Part shown: positions 1 to 9,095 of the stretch, in pieces
How the letters are laid out: the number at the start of each line of letters is the position of its first letter
How positions within the stretch are numbered: position 1 is the stretch's first letter
Origin: UBA961 sp049426725
GTDB lineage: Bacteria; Bacteroidota; Ignavibacteria; Kapaibacteriales; UBA961
DNA length: 64,000 bases
Direction of reading: 5' to 3'
Assembly (NCBI GenBank): GCA_049426725.1
Contig: JBMSYN010000001.1
Location: forward strand, 62,001 to 126,000
Notes under the pieces: model-generated
Databases searched by the model: none
What the model was told of the DNA's origin: nothing
Seen by the model: only the letters and a program-made list of their open reading frames with translations
Made by a program: the position numbers and the translations under genes

Positions 1-707
1 TCAGGATATTCAAGTTTACTCATGATTTGCGAATTGTCAACATACGGGGGTTTATTGACAGAAATAGTTTCATCCGGACTTGGATCTGGATCTTTATTGT
101 CTTTAACAAGTTTAACATGCTGTTTTCTTATGTCAAGCATTCCAGGATCAACCTTTAAAGCATCTTCAAACTGTGTTAAAGCCATTGCCTGATCACCTTT
201 CTTAAGAGCTATATTAGCTAATCCTACGGATGCTTGCCAAACTCTTGGATTGATTTTCTTGGCTTCTCCAAAAGATTTTTCTGCTTCTGGAAGCTTTCCT
301 GAGGCAAATGCCACATCAGCAAAAGCTAAATGATTCCAAGGGTCTTTCCCATACTCTTTAATTAGTGCCGATAAAATGGACATTGCATTTTTCATATCTT
401 TTTTTGCGGCATACCATTGTCCAATCTTCCTGGGAATCCCATAGTTATTTGGCTGAAGCTTTTCTAATGTCTTATATATCAATATTGCAGAATCAGTCAT
501 ACCATTAGCGGCATAAATATCACCGGCAAGTAATAAAACATCAGGATTTTTCGGAGTATCCTTTAAATCTTGCTGAATGGCTGAATATGCTTTTTGATAC
601 TCTTTGGATGTAAATGCTTTCTTTGCCTGGTCCAAATTGGGAGTGGCATACAGCATTTGATACAATGCGAAGTACAGAAATGAAATCAATGCTAATGTTA
701 AATTCAT
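1..707 (-). CDS. TPR-repeat exported protein (3' part lies beyond left edge)
   Basis: The reading frame starts at the ATG at 707 and is still open at base 1, so about 235 residues are visible and the C-terminus is missing. The N-terminus is a hydrophobic leader (MNLTLALISFLYFALYQML) ending near YATP, which suggests export. The rest is a run of tetratricopeptide-type helix pairs, with repeats around LLAGDIYAANGMTDSAI, NAMSILSALI and ANIALKKGDQAMALTQFEDAL. Only 5 bp separate it from the stop of the PstS-like gene, so it is the last visible gene of the exbB-tonB operon. TPR proteins commonly follow PstS-like genes in TonB operons of Bacteroidota (family knowledge). The specific role is unknown; scaffolding of the periplasmic TonB machinery is a guess. 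Confidence 0.85.
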   Translation of the reverse strand, partial: MNLTLALISFLYFALYQMLYATPNLDQAKKAFTSKEYQKAYSAIQQDLKDTPKNPDVLLLAGDIYAANGMTDSAILIYKTLEKLQPNNYGIPRKIGQWYAAKKDMKNAMSILSALIKEYGKDPWNHLAFADVAFASGKLPEAEKSFGEAKKINPRVWQASVGLANIALKKGDQAMALTQFEDALKVDPGMLDIRKQHVKLVKDNKDPDPSPDETISVNKPPYVDNSQIMSKLEYP

Positions 708-712
708 GAGAT

Positions 713-1627
713 CTAATCCTCTCTTATGAGATTGTATCTAGCATGAGAAGGAACAATGCCTTCTTTTAGGAGTATTTTTTGCACGGTCGGATCCTTTTCC
801 ATGAACGTGGCAAAACCCCAAGCCAGACTTTTTTGGTCACTTTTCATAAATGCAAATATAGGCACTATAAATGGATACATGTTTTGAACAATAAATCCCG
901 GATGGACTATTTGAGGTGGAATGCGCTTATTTGATGAATCAATATATCCTATCCGTATGGGTTTTAATGCTGAATCTTTGAGTATGTGAGACATCATACC
1001 AATACCAATAACATCATTTTTCAAAACATAACTTCTTAGAGAATCTCTATTTTCAATCACCTTTTTTGAAATAGGCAATGGAGTATCTTTTTTTGAAAAA
1101 TAATGAAGCAATGAGGCATATTCCGATGATTGCATTGATGGAACAACAAGGCTTTCTTCCAATTTGACAAATTTTTGGACAGAATTTATTGAAGAGCCAT
1201 GTAAATATTCATCAAGTTGCTGCTTATTTAATGTGTCAAGAGAAATTCTATTATTGACATAAAAGACGAGTCCATCTTTTGCAATCTCTATTTTTTTGAA
1301 TGGCATATTGAGTGATTTTACAATTGAGTCCTCATCATGGAGATAATCTCGAGAAAGGATTACGCAATTTGTTGAATCGGAAAAGAGTAATGACATCCCT
1401 CTTCTTGCACTTACCGGTAACAAAGTGATTTTTGCATGTTCAAAAACAGAATCATAGATAGGTTTTGCAGCTTTGAAATATGGATACAAAATATCTTCAA
1501 CAAAAATGGTATCGAATCCGGATACGGGTGATTCCAGTGTTTCTTGTTGACTCTGTTCCTGCACACAAGAGCAGAGAAAGATAATCAATGGTAAAAAAAA
1601 TGATAATACTTTACCTTCTTTCTTCAT
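713..1627 (-). CDS. PstS-like periplasmic substrate-binding lipoprotein in TonB operon
   Basis: 304 residues. The N-terminus has a lipoprotein signal with lipobox LCSC near residues 18-21. The body resembles the PstS-like phosphate-binding family: a start FDTIFVEDILYPYFKAA, then segments such as GLVFYVNNRISLDTLNKQQL and a late YPFIVPIFAFM stretch followed by FATFMEKDPTVQKILLKEGIVP, typical of PBP-like proteins. No phosphate permease or ATPase genes (pstC/A/B) are visible beside it. It lies between tonB and the TPR gene, and its start overlaps the upstream small membrane gene by 17 bp. PstS-like genes of this kind recur in TonB operons of Bacteroidota, and their ligand is not established. Phosphate binding should not be assumed. 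Confidence 0.8.
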   Translation of the reverse strand: MKKEGKVLSFFLPLIIFLCSCVQEQSQQETLESPVSGFDTIFVEDILYPYFKAAKPIYDSVFEHAKITLLPVSARRGMSLLFSDSTNCVILSRDYLHDEDSIVKSLNMPFKKIEIAKDGLVFYVNNRISLDTLNKQQLDEYLHGSSINSVQKFVKLEESLVVPSMQSSEYASLLHYFSKKDTPLPISKKVIENRDSLRSYVLKNDVIGIGMMSHILKDSALKPIRIGYIDSSNKRIPPQIVHPGFIVQNMYPFIVPIFAFMKSDQKSLAWGFATFMEKDPTVQKILLKEGIVPSHARYNLIRED

Positions 1628-1862
1628 CTACTATTTCCTCTTTTGAAACTCTTTGTTGCTTGATTTGGTAGAAAAACCAACCCAAACGCAAAATACCAAA
1701 AGCAAACATACATCTTCCTATCCACTGAACTGATTGGTATTGAGTTTGAGAAATGTTCATTACATTACATTCAATCAATAAACCACCAATGATGATTGAA
1801 GCCCGGATTGCTATATTGAGTATGTAAATTGTCTTGGTCATAAAAAAAGCGCTGAATGTCAT
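1611..1862 (-). CDS. Small membrane protein between tonB and pstS-like gene
   Basis: About 83 residues from the ATG at 1862; a longer version would begin inside tonB at 1940. Two hydrophobic segments are visible (IYILNIAIRASIIIGGLLI and WIGRCMFAFGILRLGWFFY), followed by a charged tail ending EEIVDEERR. It fills the gap between tonB (stop at 1904) and the PstS-like gene, overlapping the latter by 17 bp, which is the spacing of a translationally coupled gene. I do not recognise a family. It may be an inner-membrane accessory of the Ton system, but it could also be a fortuitous ORF. No clear ribosome binding site precedes 1862. Confidence 0.5.
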   Translation of the reverse strand: MTFSAFFMTKTIYILNIAIRASIIIGGLLIECNVMNISQTQYQSVQWIGRCMFAFGILRLGWFFYQIKQQRVSKEEIVDEERR

Positions 1863-1903
1863 AGGTAAAATAACACTCAGCGCTTGTATAATTATCAGAA
1901 TTT

Positions 1904-2677
1904 TTAACGGAGTCTGAACACGATTGGAATGACAACCCAAACTTCAACGGGTTGACCATTCTGTGTCGCAGGCGGGAATACTTGTCCCATAATAGCTTTG
2001 ATGGCAGCTGGATTTAACAATTCGGAAGCTGTTTCTTCTACGATTGTTCTACCGGGTTTAGGGCGACCATCCTTACCAATCAAAACCTTTACGCTTACTC
2101 TTCCCTCAACACCCGCTCTTCGAGCCATTTCAGGATAGACTACGCGCTTCTGCAAGTCGCCCAGGACTCTAGAGACAACTTCATTGTAGTCTTGATCTGT
2201 AACTATAAATTCATCCGGACTAGGTTCCTCTTCCTTTTGAACATTCAATCCGGCATCAGTTGGTAAATCATCAATATTAAGAGCTTCAGCTTCACCAATT
2301 TGAGAAGATGAAGTAGAGATTTCATCAACAGATGCAAAGACTTGATCAGGAGCAACGAGCGCATCCGGTACCGGAACAGGATTACCTGCCTGAGCAAGAG
2401 TTCCTTGAATAACAACATCCGGTGGTGGAGGTGGGGGTGGTGCTTCATTGTTCATAGGTGCGTCTATCATGTCTAGACGAGCTATGCTTCTATATGGTGA
2501 TTTATACACCTTTTTTTCGCGAGATGCGAAAATAAATACGCCGATTACCAACACCAATATAAAACCAAATACATAGTAGAAACCACGCAATGTAAATAGT
2601 TTGATCAATTTTTGAACTTCGAAGGCACCATACGGCTTCGAAGTTATAACTAAAGATTCAGGTGAAGCTAGTATCAT
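1904..2677 (-). CDS. tonB: TonB energy transducer
   Basis: 257 residues. Order of parts: a cytoplasmic N-terminus, one membrane anchor near residues 34-50 (VFGFILVLVIGVFIF), a proline run at about 79-86 after MNNEA, an acidic periplasmic linker, and a C-terminal TonB domain from about residue 165. That domain contains the YPEMARRAGVEGRVSVKVLI stretch and the closing WVVIPIVFRLR strand. TonB carries energy from the ExbB/ExbD proton channel to outer-membrane receptors such as the one encoded at 21866. The start overlaps the stop of the second exbD by 4 bp, so the two are translationally coupled. The extended N-terminus before the anchor, about 33 residues, is longer than in E. coli. Confidence 0.95.
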   Translation of the reverse strand: MILASPESLVITSKPYGAFEVQKLIKLFTLRGFYYVFGFILVLVIGVFIFASREKKVYKSPYRSIARLDMIDAPMNNEAPPPPPPPDVVIQGTLAQAGNPVPVPDALVAPDQVFASVDEISTSSSQIGEAEALNIDDLPTDAGLNVQKEEEPSPDEFIVTDQDYNEVVSRVLGDLQKRVVYPEMARRAGVEGRVSVKVLIGKDGRPKPGRTIVEETASELLNPAAIKAIMGQVFPPATQNGQPVEVWVVIPIVFRLR

Positions 2678-3219
2678 AAGCCTTTAATCTCCTCTTTGTC
2701 TTTGTCTGTCATTGGGGAGATTGTGAACTTTCTTTCTCTGTTCAATTTTTCTGCTTGTAATGCTTGCGTGATTTTTATCTCTGCCATATTTAACTCGTCC
2801 AGGATATTGACGACAGTTTCATAAGAAACATTCTCATCAATCTTCAGAACAGTAATCAATTCATTTTTCATGTCAAGGTTTGACTTGATGGCTTTTGAAC
2901 GAAGATCTTTCAACACAATCGGCTGAGGAATGTCTTTTGCCTGATTGTAAAAAATCTTTCCATCTTCTCGTACACGCACCGTAAACAACTTCGACTCAGC
3001 AACTTCGACATCTTCCGTTTCGGGAGGAACTGCCATGTCCATTACTTGAGGGGTGGTTAGTGTAGTTACAAACATGAAGAAAGTCAAGAGCAAAAATGTA
3101 ATATCCACTAGTGGGGTCATGTCGATACGGAAACCCAAGCGTTTCTTTGCTTTTCTCTTACTATGTTTACCGCGTTTCGGCCTTCCGCCTCCACCGCCGA
3201 GATCTCCTCCACCGGCCAT
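2674..3219 (-). CDS. exbD: ExbD/TolR biopolymer transport protein (second copy)
   Basis: 181 residues. After a Gly-rich, strongly basic N-terminus (about residues 1-30) comes the single membrane helix with the family signature DMTPLVDITFLLLTFFMF; Asp39 corresponds to the proton-relay aspartate of ExbD. The periplasmic domain follows, with segments such as LKDLRSKAIKSNLDMKNELI and VVNILDELNMAEIKITQAL. It forms the proton-driven channel with ExbB. It lies 8 bp after the first exbD and overlaps tonB by 4 bp. The Gly/Lys/Arg leader is an oddity relative to the first copy and may contact the membrane surface or nucleotides (inference). Confidence 0.95.
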   Translation of the reverse strand: MAGGGDLGGGGGRPKRGKHSKRKAKKRLGFRIDMTPLVDITFLLLTFFMFVTTLTTPQVMDMAVPPETEDVEVAESKLFTVRVREDGKIFYNQAKDIPQPIVLKDLRSKAIKSNLDMKNELITVLKIDENVSYETVVNILDELNMAEIKITQALQAEKLNRERKFTISPMTDKDKEEIKGL

Positions 3220-3227
3220 GGTATCTC

Positions 3228-3797
3228 CTATTGCTGTTTATCAGTTACGAAATTAAATTGTGTTTGACGGGTTCTACGCATGGCTTCCATTGCATCTGCT
3301 ATCCATTTGAAACGGATGCGTTTGTCGGAATCAATAGCAAAACGCACTTGTGCTTTTTCAGCTGCTGTCTTCTTTGTGATATTGAATGCTTTTGATTGCG
3401 TTCTAGTAACACTTATCAATGCCTCCAATTCCTCAATCTTTACAGTTTTAATCATTGCTTTTGATGCTTCTTTTCTGTCAGGTGTAAACCATTCTGCCAA
3501 AGAAGGATCTTCTTTGATTGTGTTCCACAATTCGGGATTGGCTACCGAAAAATAATAAGCAGTATCGGTCTGACGTGTTGAATCAATAGCAATTCGAATG
3601 ACTGCAACATCCTTTTCCGGAAGTTTTGCAGTATCGGCTTGTGTTTTGGGCCTTTTGATTTGAAACTTCTGTTCATTATCAGCTTCAGACTTAAACTTTG
3701 CAGTGAACATGAAGAATGTCAGCAGAAGGAATGTGATATCAACGAGCGGTGTCATATCGATGACAAAACCGGTTCGTTTCATTTTCACTTTTGGCAT
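3228..3797 (-). CDS. exbD: ExbD/TolR biopolymer transport protein (first copy)
   Basis: 189 residues. A short basic N-terminus precedes the membrane helix with DMTPLVDITFLLLTFFMF; Asp20 is the expected protonatable residue. The periplasmic part is longer than usual and contains an extended polar loop (WNTIKEDPSLAEWFTPDRKE) before the helix VRFAIDSDKRIRFKWIADAMEAM typical of the family. Paired, non-identical exbD genes in one operon are common in Bacteroidota and suggest a heteromeric ExbD assembly. It sits 46 bp downstream of exbB. Confidence 0.95.
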   Translation of the reverse strand: MPKVKMKRTGFVIDMTPLVDITFLLLTFFMFTAKFKSEADNEQKFQIKRPKTQADTAKLPEKDVAVIRIAIDSTRQTDTAYYFSVANPELWNTIKEDPSLAEWFTPDRKEASKAMIKTVKIEELEALISVTRTQSKAFNITKKTAAEKAQVRFAIDSDKRIRFKWIADAMEAMRRTRQTQFNFVTDKQQ

Positions 3798-3843
3798 TTC
3801 TCAATCTCCTTTTGGCAACATGAATAATGGATTTTTTCCATCA

Positions 3844-4695
3844 TCATTTTTTTGTTTTTAATGTCAATGTTTCCATGACAGTCAAAATTGCTTCATCGAT
3901 CATATATACAAAGTTGTCAACCTTTGTAGTGAAAAAGTTAAATGCAAGAATTGAGATGATTGCAGCAGCAAGACCAAAAGCTGTATTATACAAAGCTTCA
4001 GAAATACCAATAGAGAGAGCTTGAGCTGATACTGCCCCACCACTTGCACCAAGTGCTGCAAATGAGCGAATCATACCAATTGTTGTACCCAACAAACCAA
4101 CCATTGTTGCCAAAGAAGCAACAGTTGAAAGAACAACAAGATTCTTTTCGAGAAGTGGTGTCTCAAGATTCATTGCTTCATCAATTGCTCTTTGTACTTC
4201 AGCAATTTTCTTTTCCGGGTCAAAATTTGCATCATGTTCTACTTGTGAATATCTCTCCAGACCGGAACGAACGATATTGGACAATGAACCTTTTTGTGCT
4301 GCGCATGAATCAATGGCAGCTTGAACATTATTAGAATTGATTTGTGATTGCACATTTTTCATAAAGGCATGCAAATCGCCGGTACCACGGGCTTTGCTGA
4401 TTACAAGATATCGCTCTACAACATACGTGATAGCAATAAACAACATGCCAAGCAATGCCGCAACAAGGGGTCCGCCTGTGTGAATTGTTCCTAGCGTATT
4501 CAATGGATCATGACGGAGAAATCCATCTTTGAAATTACCTGGGGCACCCATGAACAAACCCCAAATGAGATCGGCAATTCCAAGCCAAAGGAAAACGATA
4601 AATGAATTAAATGAACGGAAAAGTGCATAGCCAAGGCCTGCGAATGCAAACAATACGGCCGCAACTCCAATCACGACGTATGAGAACTGATCCAT
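3844..4695 (-). CDS. exbB: ExbB/MotA/TolQ proton channel protein
   Basis: 283 residues, first gene of the operon. Hydrophobic segments lie near residues 7-27, 31-50, 78-98, 190-215 and 240-262, with the extra N-terminal membrane pair seen in many Bacteroidota ExbB proteins. The signature stretch LATMVGLLGTTIGMIRSFAAL and the following GISEALYNTAFGLAAAI identify the TolQ/ExbB/MotA family. It builds the inner-membrane proton channel with the two ExbD proteins and powers TonB. The 177-bp region upstream holds a possible promoter that overlaps a perfect inverted repeat. Confidence 0.95.
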   Translation of the reverse strand: MDQFSYVVIGVAAVLFAFAGLGYALFRSFNSFIVFLWLGIADLIWGLFMGAPGNFKDGFLRHDPLNTLGTIHTGGPLVAALLGMLFIAITYVVERYLVISKARGTGDLHAFMKNVQSQINSNNVQAAIDSCAAQKGSLSNIVRSGLERYSQVEHDANFDPEKKIAEVQRAIDEAMNLETPLLEKNLVVLSTVASLATMVGLLGTTIGMIRSFAALGASGGAVSAQALSIGISEALYNTAFGLAAAIISILAFNFFTTKVDNFVYMIDEAILTVMETLTLKTKK

Positions 4696-4752
4696 ACTAC
4701 TTCCAAAAAAGAAATGAACAATAATGTTTAATAGTCAAATGTTATGTTTTTG

Positions 4753-4771
4753 GCGCAAAAGAAAGTTGCGC
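4753..4771. promoter_or_regulatory. Perfect inverted repeat upstream of exbB (operator candidate)
   Basis: GCGCAA (4753-4758) is separated by 7 bases from TTGCGC (4766-4771), a perfect 6-bp inverted repeat. It overlaps the -7-like element of the candidate exbB promoter. On neither strand is it followed by a T run, so it does not look like a terminator. It may be a repressor site, for example for an iron-responsive regulator, but it does not match a consensus I recognise. Confidence 0.25.
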
Positions 4772-4787
4772 AATTATCATACTCCAA
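4756..4787 (-). promoter_or_regulatory. Candidate promoter of the exbB-tonB operon
   Basis: Read on the minus strand: TTG (4787-4785), 21 bases, then TTCTTTTG (4763-4756), one mismatch from the Bacteroidota TAnnTTTG element. Spacing is slightly longer than the usual 19-20. The leader to exbB would be roughly 50 nt. Confidence 0.25.
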
Positions 4788-4872
4788 ATCTACTAATTTT
4801 TTTGGGATGGAAACTTGTTTTTCTCTCCACATACACGCAAATATCGCCATGTTACGATTTAGTAAAGTGATT

Positions 4873-5736
4873 TTATATAATTCCCCACAATACACGCTCA
4901 ATACCTGAAAGATCATGTACTTTATTGATTGTCTTACATAGTGGACGAAACAAGTTATCCACATCACTCATTTGACCATGCCCAACTTCAAGGAATATGG
5001 CTTGTGCTGCATTCCCAGGAGTAGCCAAAATCGAAGCTATTTTTTGATAAAAAAGCAGACCATTTGCATGATCTGTCAATGCAATCTTGGGTTCAAAATA
5101 TAATTCCGGTTCCAACTGATTGAAGTCTTGTTCTCCAATATATGGTGGATTTGAAATAATAATTCCATCGAATGAACCAGTATAAGAAAGTATGTCAAGT
5201 TTTTGAAAATCAATCTGTACAGAATATTTGTTAGCATTTCTTTTTGCCATGTTCAATGCTTCTTCTGAAATATCAATGGCAGTAATAGATACATCACTTC
5301 TATGTTTGAGATGATGAGCCAGTGTTATTGCAATGCAGCCTGAACCTGTTCCGATATCAATAATATTCAACGGTTTAGATATTGTTGAACAATACTGCAG
5401 CACTGTATCTATGAGCGTTTCCGTTTCGGGTCTTGGAATTAATACATCAGGTGAAAGGTCAAAGTCCAATCCATAAAATCCCGTTTTACCAAGTATATAC
5501 TGCAATGGTTCTCTTTTCGCTCTGCGGGTACATGTTTCACGAAGAAAACTCAATTCGGCCTGAGTGAGTGGTCTATCATGCATGAGATACAATTGCAATC
5601 TCGTGCAATGCAAAACTTCTGAGAGTAACAATTCAATAGTCAATCTTGGACTATCCACCCCTTTTCCCCCAAAGTATTCTGTCCCCCATCGAATGATGTC
5701 TACAACTGTCCATATCTTATTTTCATGTGTTGACAT
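4873..5736 (-). CDS. prmC: Peptide chain release factor N5-glutamine methyltransferase
   Basis: 287 residues, normal length. It methylates the glutamine of the GGQ motif in release factors RF1/RF2 with S-adenosylmethionine. Seen: the PRPETE motif (101-106), the SAM-binding loop DIGTGSGCIA (127-136) and the catalytic NPPY (196-199), with the N-terminal helical PrmC domain before them. Its ATG overlaps the carB stop by one base (TAATG), so translation is coupled to carB. No release-factor gene is adjacent in this window, unlike in many genomes where prfA precedes prmC. Confidence 0.95.
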   Translation of the reverse strand: MSTHENKIWTVVDIIRWGTEYFGGKGVDSPRLTIELLLSEVLHCTRLQLYLMHDRPLTQAELSFLRETCTRRAKREPLQYILGKTGFYGLDFDLSPDVLIPRPETETLIDTVLQYCSTISKPLNIIDIGTGSGCIAITLAHHLKHRSDVSITAIDISEEALNMAKRNANKYSVQIDFQKLDILSYTGSFDGIIISNPPYIGEQDFNQLEPELYFEPKIALTDHANGLLFYQKIASILATPGNAAQAIFLEVGHGQMSDVDNLFRPLCKTINKVHDLSGIERVLWGII

Positions 5737-8700
5737 TATATGCCGCTATGTTTGGAACGTCCAAAATAATCTTGTAATGACCGAACTTCGGGGTGCTCAT
5801 GTCTGGATGCTTGCACTCCGGAAAGTGAAGCAAATGCGGCTGCCAAGGTTGTGAAAAATGGCACAGAATGTTTCAAAGCGGTCTGCCCCATGATATGTTC
5901 ATCAAATCTTGCATATTCACCAATCGGTGTATTTATCACCAATTGCACATCACCGGCTACAATATGATCGATGATGCTTGGTCTTCCTTCATAATGTTTA
6001 CGAACCCTCATGGTTTCAATGCCATGCTCTGCCAAGAAGTCGGCAGTGCCATTTGTTGCCATTATCGTAAATCCAAGGTCCTTGAAGCCTGACATGATAT
6101 CGGCGGCTCTGATGGTTTTTTCTAGATCACTGAGAGAAACAAACACCGTTCCTTCTGTTGGCAATTTATTCCCTGAAGAAATTCTTGATTTGATGATTGC
6201 TTTACCAAAGGTGACATCAATTCCCATTACTTCTCCTGTGGAACGCATTTCAGGTCCAAGGAAGACATTGGCTCTTGGGAATTTTATAAATGGAAAGACT
6301 GATTCTTTGATGGCAACTCTTTTGGCAGACAAAGAAAAATCTCGTACATCTATGTCTGCAAGTTTTTCTCCCAACATGAGTCTCATTGCAATTTGAGATA
6401 AATTTACATTCGTTGACTTTGCAACAAACGGAATTGTTCTCGATGCACGAGGATTTACTTCGAGTACATAAATCTCACCATTTTGAACTGCATATTGAAT
6501 ATTAACAAGACCAATGACATTGAGTGCTTTTGCCAACTTTCTTGTATATGAGGTCATGATGTCAAATTGTTCATTTGATATCGTATAAGGCGGTAAAACG
6601 CAGCTGGAATCACCTGAATGCACACCGGCTTCTTCAATATGCTGCATCATTCCGCCAATTACAACCTGATCACCATCACACACAGCATCGACATCGAACT
6701 CATAGGCTTGCTCGAGAAACCTATCAATAAGAATTGGAGTATCAGGAAACTGTTTGCATGCATCTTCAACATGAGATTTTAATGACTCTTCCCTATAGCA
6801 GATGTGCATGGCTCTGCCACCCAATACATAACTTGGTCTTACAAGTACTGGATAACCAATTCTGTCGGCAATGAGCAATGCTTCATCTACGGAAAATGCT
6901 GTACCCCAGTCCGGACAAGGAATTTTCAATTCGTCCAATAATACACCGAATCGTTTGCGATCCTCTGCCAAATCGATTCCATCATGTGAAGTCCCAATGA
7001 TAGGTACATTGTTCTCAACCAATTTTTTTGAAAGTTTCAGTGGGGTTTGGCCACCGAAAGTGACGACCACTCCATTAGGCTGTTCAAATTCAATGACATT
7101 CATGACATCTTCGAATGTCAAAGGTTCAAAATATAGTTTGGTTGTTGTATCATAGTCAGTTGAAACCGTTTCAGGATTACAATTGATCATAATAGTTTCA
7201 TATCCTGATTGCCTTGCAGCAAATACTCCTTGTACACAGCAATAATCGAATTCAATACCCTGTCCTATTCTGTTGGGTCCACTTCCAAGGATAACGATCT
7301 TTTTTTCATCTGAACGAATAGCTTCATTCTCTGCATCATAAGTAGAGTAATGATACGGAGTATCCGATTCAAATTCGGCTGCACATGTGTCCACTGTCTT
7401 ATAAACCGGAATAATTCCATCTGTCTTTCTTCTCTTTCTGACAGATTCTTCCGTAGAATGAAAGAGAAAACCCAACTGTACATCACTGAAACCAATCGTC
7501 TTCAGATATCTTAACATATCAGATGGAATGGATTCAATGGAATATTGCTTGGTTTTCACATACTCTGCTGCATCAACAATTTCTCGACATTGCTCAATAA
7601 ACCATGGATCATATTTTGAAATACCATGGATCTCTGCGGTTGACATGCCAAATCGTAATGCATCGCATAGCGTGAATATTGATGTTGAGGTATGTCTGCT
7701 AAGCTTTTCTCTAATGTCATCAACTCGAGCTTCATCGTATTGTTGATCTATATATTCGACAGAATCATAACCGAAGCCGAAGCGACCTTTCTCAATGGAT
7801 CTTAATGCTTTTTGGAATGATTCCTTGAAAGTTCTTCCAATTGCCATTGCTTCACCGACGGATTTCATTTGAACTCCGAGAATATCTTCGACATTCTCGA
7901 ATTTCTCAAAATCCCATCTAGGGACTTTTGTCACCACATAATCGATGGAAGGTTCAAAACATGCGGGAGTTTTCTTTGTGATATCATTCAAGATTTCATC
8001 AAGTGTATATCCTATAGCCAATTTTGCTGCAATTTTTGCTATCGGGAAACCTGTGGCCTTGGAAGCCAAAGCCGAACTTCTTGATACGCGTGGATTCATT
8101 TCAATGACAATCATTCTGCCATCTTTAGGATTGACAGCGAATTGTACATTGGAACCTCCTGTTTCAACACCAATCTCACGCATGATTTTGATTGAAGCAT
8201 CGCGCATTCTTTGATATTCTCGATCGGTCAATGTTTGTGCCGGTGCCACAGTTATCGAATCACCTGTATGCACTCCCATCGGATGAACATTTTCAATGGA
8301 ACAAATGATAACGCAATTATCTGCAGTATCACGCATCACTTCAAGTTCAAATTCTTTCCAACCAAGTATGGATTCTTCTATCAAGACCCTATGAACCGGA
8401 CTGGCAATTAATCCTGATGTAACGATTTCTTTAAACTCATCGATTGATTTGGCAATTCCGCCACCAGAACCTCCAAGGGTGAAGGATGGTCTGATAATTG
8501 CCGGAAATCCAACCATATCAACAAGTTGCAATGCCTCTTCATAGGAATTAACAAATCCACCTCTTGGCATTTCCAATCCGCAACGTTTCATGGCTTCGAG
8601 AAATAACTCACGATCTTCTGCTTTTTTTATGGCTTCAACATTTGAGCCTATGAGGCGAACATTATATTTCTCAAGTATGCCTTTTTCATGCAATTGCATT

Positions 8701-8996
8701 GCTGCATTGAGTGCCGTTTGGCCACCCATCGTCGGCAATATTGCATCAGGCCTTTCTTTTTCGATTATTTTTTCGATGTATTCAGGTGTAATTGGCTCAA
8801 TATAGGTGGCATCTGCAAAAACGGGATCTGTCATGATGGTGGCAGGATTCGAATTCACCAATGATACCCTAAACCCCTCTTCTTTCAACACTTTACAAGC
8901 TTGCGTGCCACTATAATCAAATTCACATGCCTGGCCAATGACTATTGGGCCGCTCCCTATTACCAAAACTGATTGTATATCGTTTCTGCGTGGCAT
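5736..8996 (-). CDS. carB: Carbamoyl-phosphate synthase large subunit
   Basis: 1086 residues, close to the family norm of about 1070. It makes carbamoyl phosphate from ammonia, bicarbonate and two ATP for pyrimidine and arginine synthesis. Two homologous ATP-grasp halves are visible: N-terminal SVLVIGSGPIVIGQACEFDYSG and the second half starting KIVILGSGPNRIGQGIEFDY. An MGS-like allosteric domain occupies the last 130 residues or so (GTVFVSLSDLEKTIRAADIM onward). The small subunit carA is not in this window. It appears to have its own promoter (9040-9070) and is coupled to prmC. Confidence 0.97.
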   Translation of the reverse strand: MPRRNDIQSVLVIGSGPIVIGQACEFDYSGTQACKVLKEEGFRVSLVNSNPATIMTDPVFADATYIEPITPEYIEKIIEKERPDAILPTMGGQTALNAAMQLHEKGILEKYNVRLIGSNVEAIKKAEDRELFLEAMKRCGLEMPRGGFVNSYEEALQLVDMVGFPAIIRPSFTLGGSGGGIAKSIDEFKEIVTSGLIASPVHRVLIEESILGWKEFELEVMRDTADNCVIICSIENVHPMGVHTGDSITVAPAQTLTDREYQRMRDASIKIMREIGVETGGSNVQFAVNPKDGRMIVIEMNPRVSRSSALASKATGFPIAKIAAKLAIGYTLDEILNDITKKTPACFEPSIDYVVTKVPRWDFEKFENVEDILGVQMKSVGEAMAIGRTFKESFQKALRSIEKGRFGFGYDSVEYIDQQYDEARVDDIREKLSRHTSTSIFTLCDALRFGMSTAEIHGISKYDPWFIEQCREIVDAAEYVKTKQYSIESIPSDMLRYLKTIGFSDVQLGFLFHSTEESVRKRRKTDGIIPVYKTVDTCAAEFESDTPYHYSTYDAENEAIRSDEKKIVILGSGPNRIGQGIEFDYCCVQGVFAARQSGYETIMINCNPETVSTDYDTTTKLYFEPLTFEDVMNVIEFEQPNGVVVTFGGQTPLKLSKKLVENNVPIIGTSHDGIDLAEDRKRFGVLLDELKIPCPDWGTAFSVDEALLIADRIGYPVLVRPSYVLGGRAMHICYREESLKSHVEDACKQFPDTPILIDRFLEQAYEFDVDAVCDGDQVVIGGMMQHIEEAGVHSGDSSCVLPPYTISNEQFDIMTSYTRKLAKALNVIGLVNIQYAVQNGEIYVLEVNPRASRTIPFVAKSTNVNLSQIAMRLMLGEKLADIDVRDFSLSAKRVAIKESVFPFIKFPRANVFLGPEMRSTGEVMGIDVTFGKAIIKSRISSGNKLPTEGTVFVSLSDLEKTIRAADIMSGFKDLGFTIMATNGTADFLAEHGIETMRVRKHYEGRPSIIDHIVAGDVQLVINTPIGEYARFDEHIMGQTALKHSVPFFTTLAAAFASLSGVQASRHEHPEVRSLQDYFGRSKHSGI

Positions 8997-9039
8997 GAAT
9001 GATTTTTAGAGATTTTGTGGGAAGAATTCCAAGCGGATA

Positions 9040-9070
9040 CAAATATTGAAATTTGAGCAACCATATCCAA
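9040..9070 (-). promoter_or_regulatory. Candidate Bacteroidota-type promoter of carB-prmC
   Basis: On the minus strand TTG (9070-9068) is followed by exactly 20 bases and then AATATTTG (9047-9040), one mismatch from TAnnTTTG. The predicted leader to the carB ATG at 8996 is about 35-40 nt. Confidence 0.4.
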
Positions 9071-9095
9071 TATTGGTGGATAATTCAATCATGCT

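Noticed and set aside
1771..1959. 62-residue minus-strand ORF overlapping the tonB 3' end and small membrane gene
   Set aside because: Out-of-frame product without start context or features.
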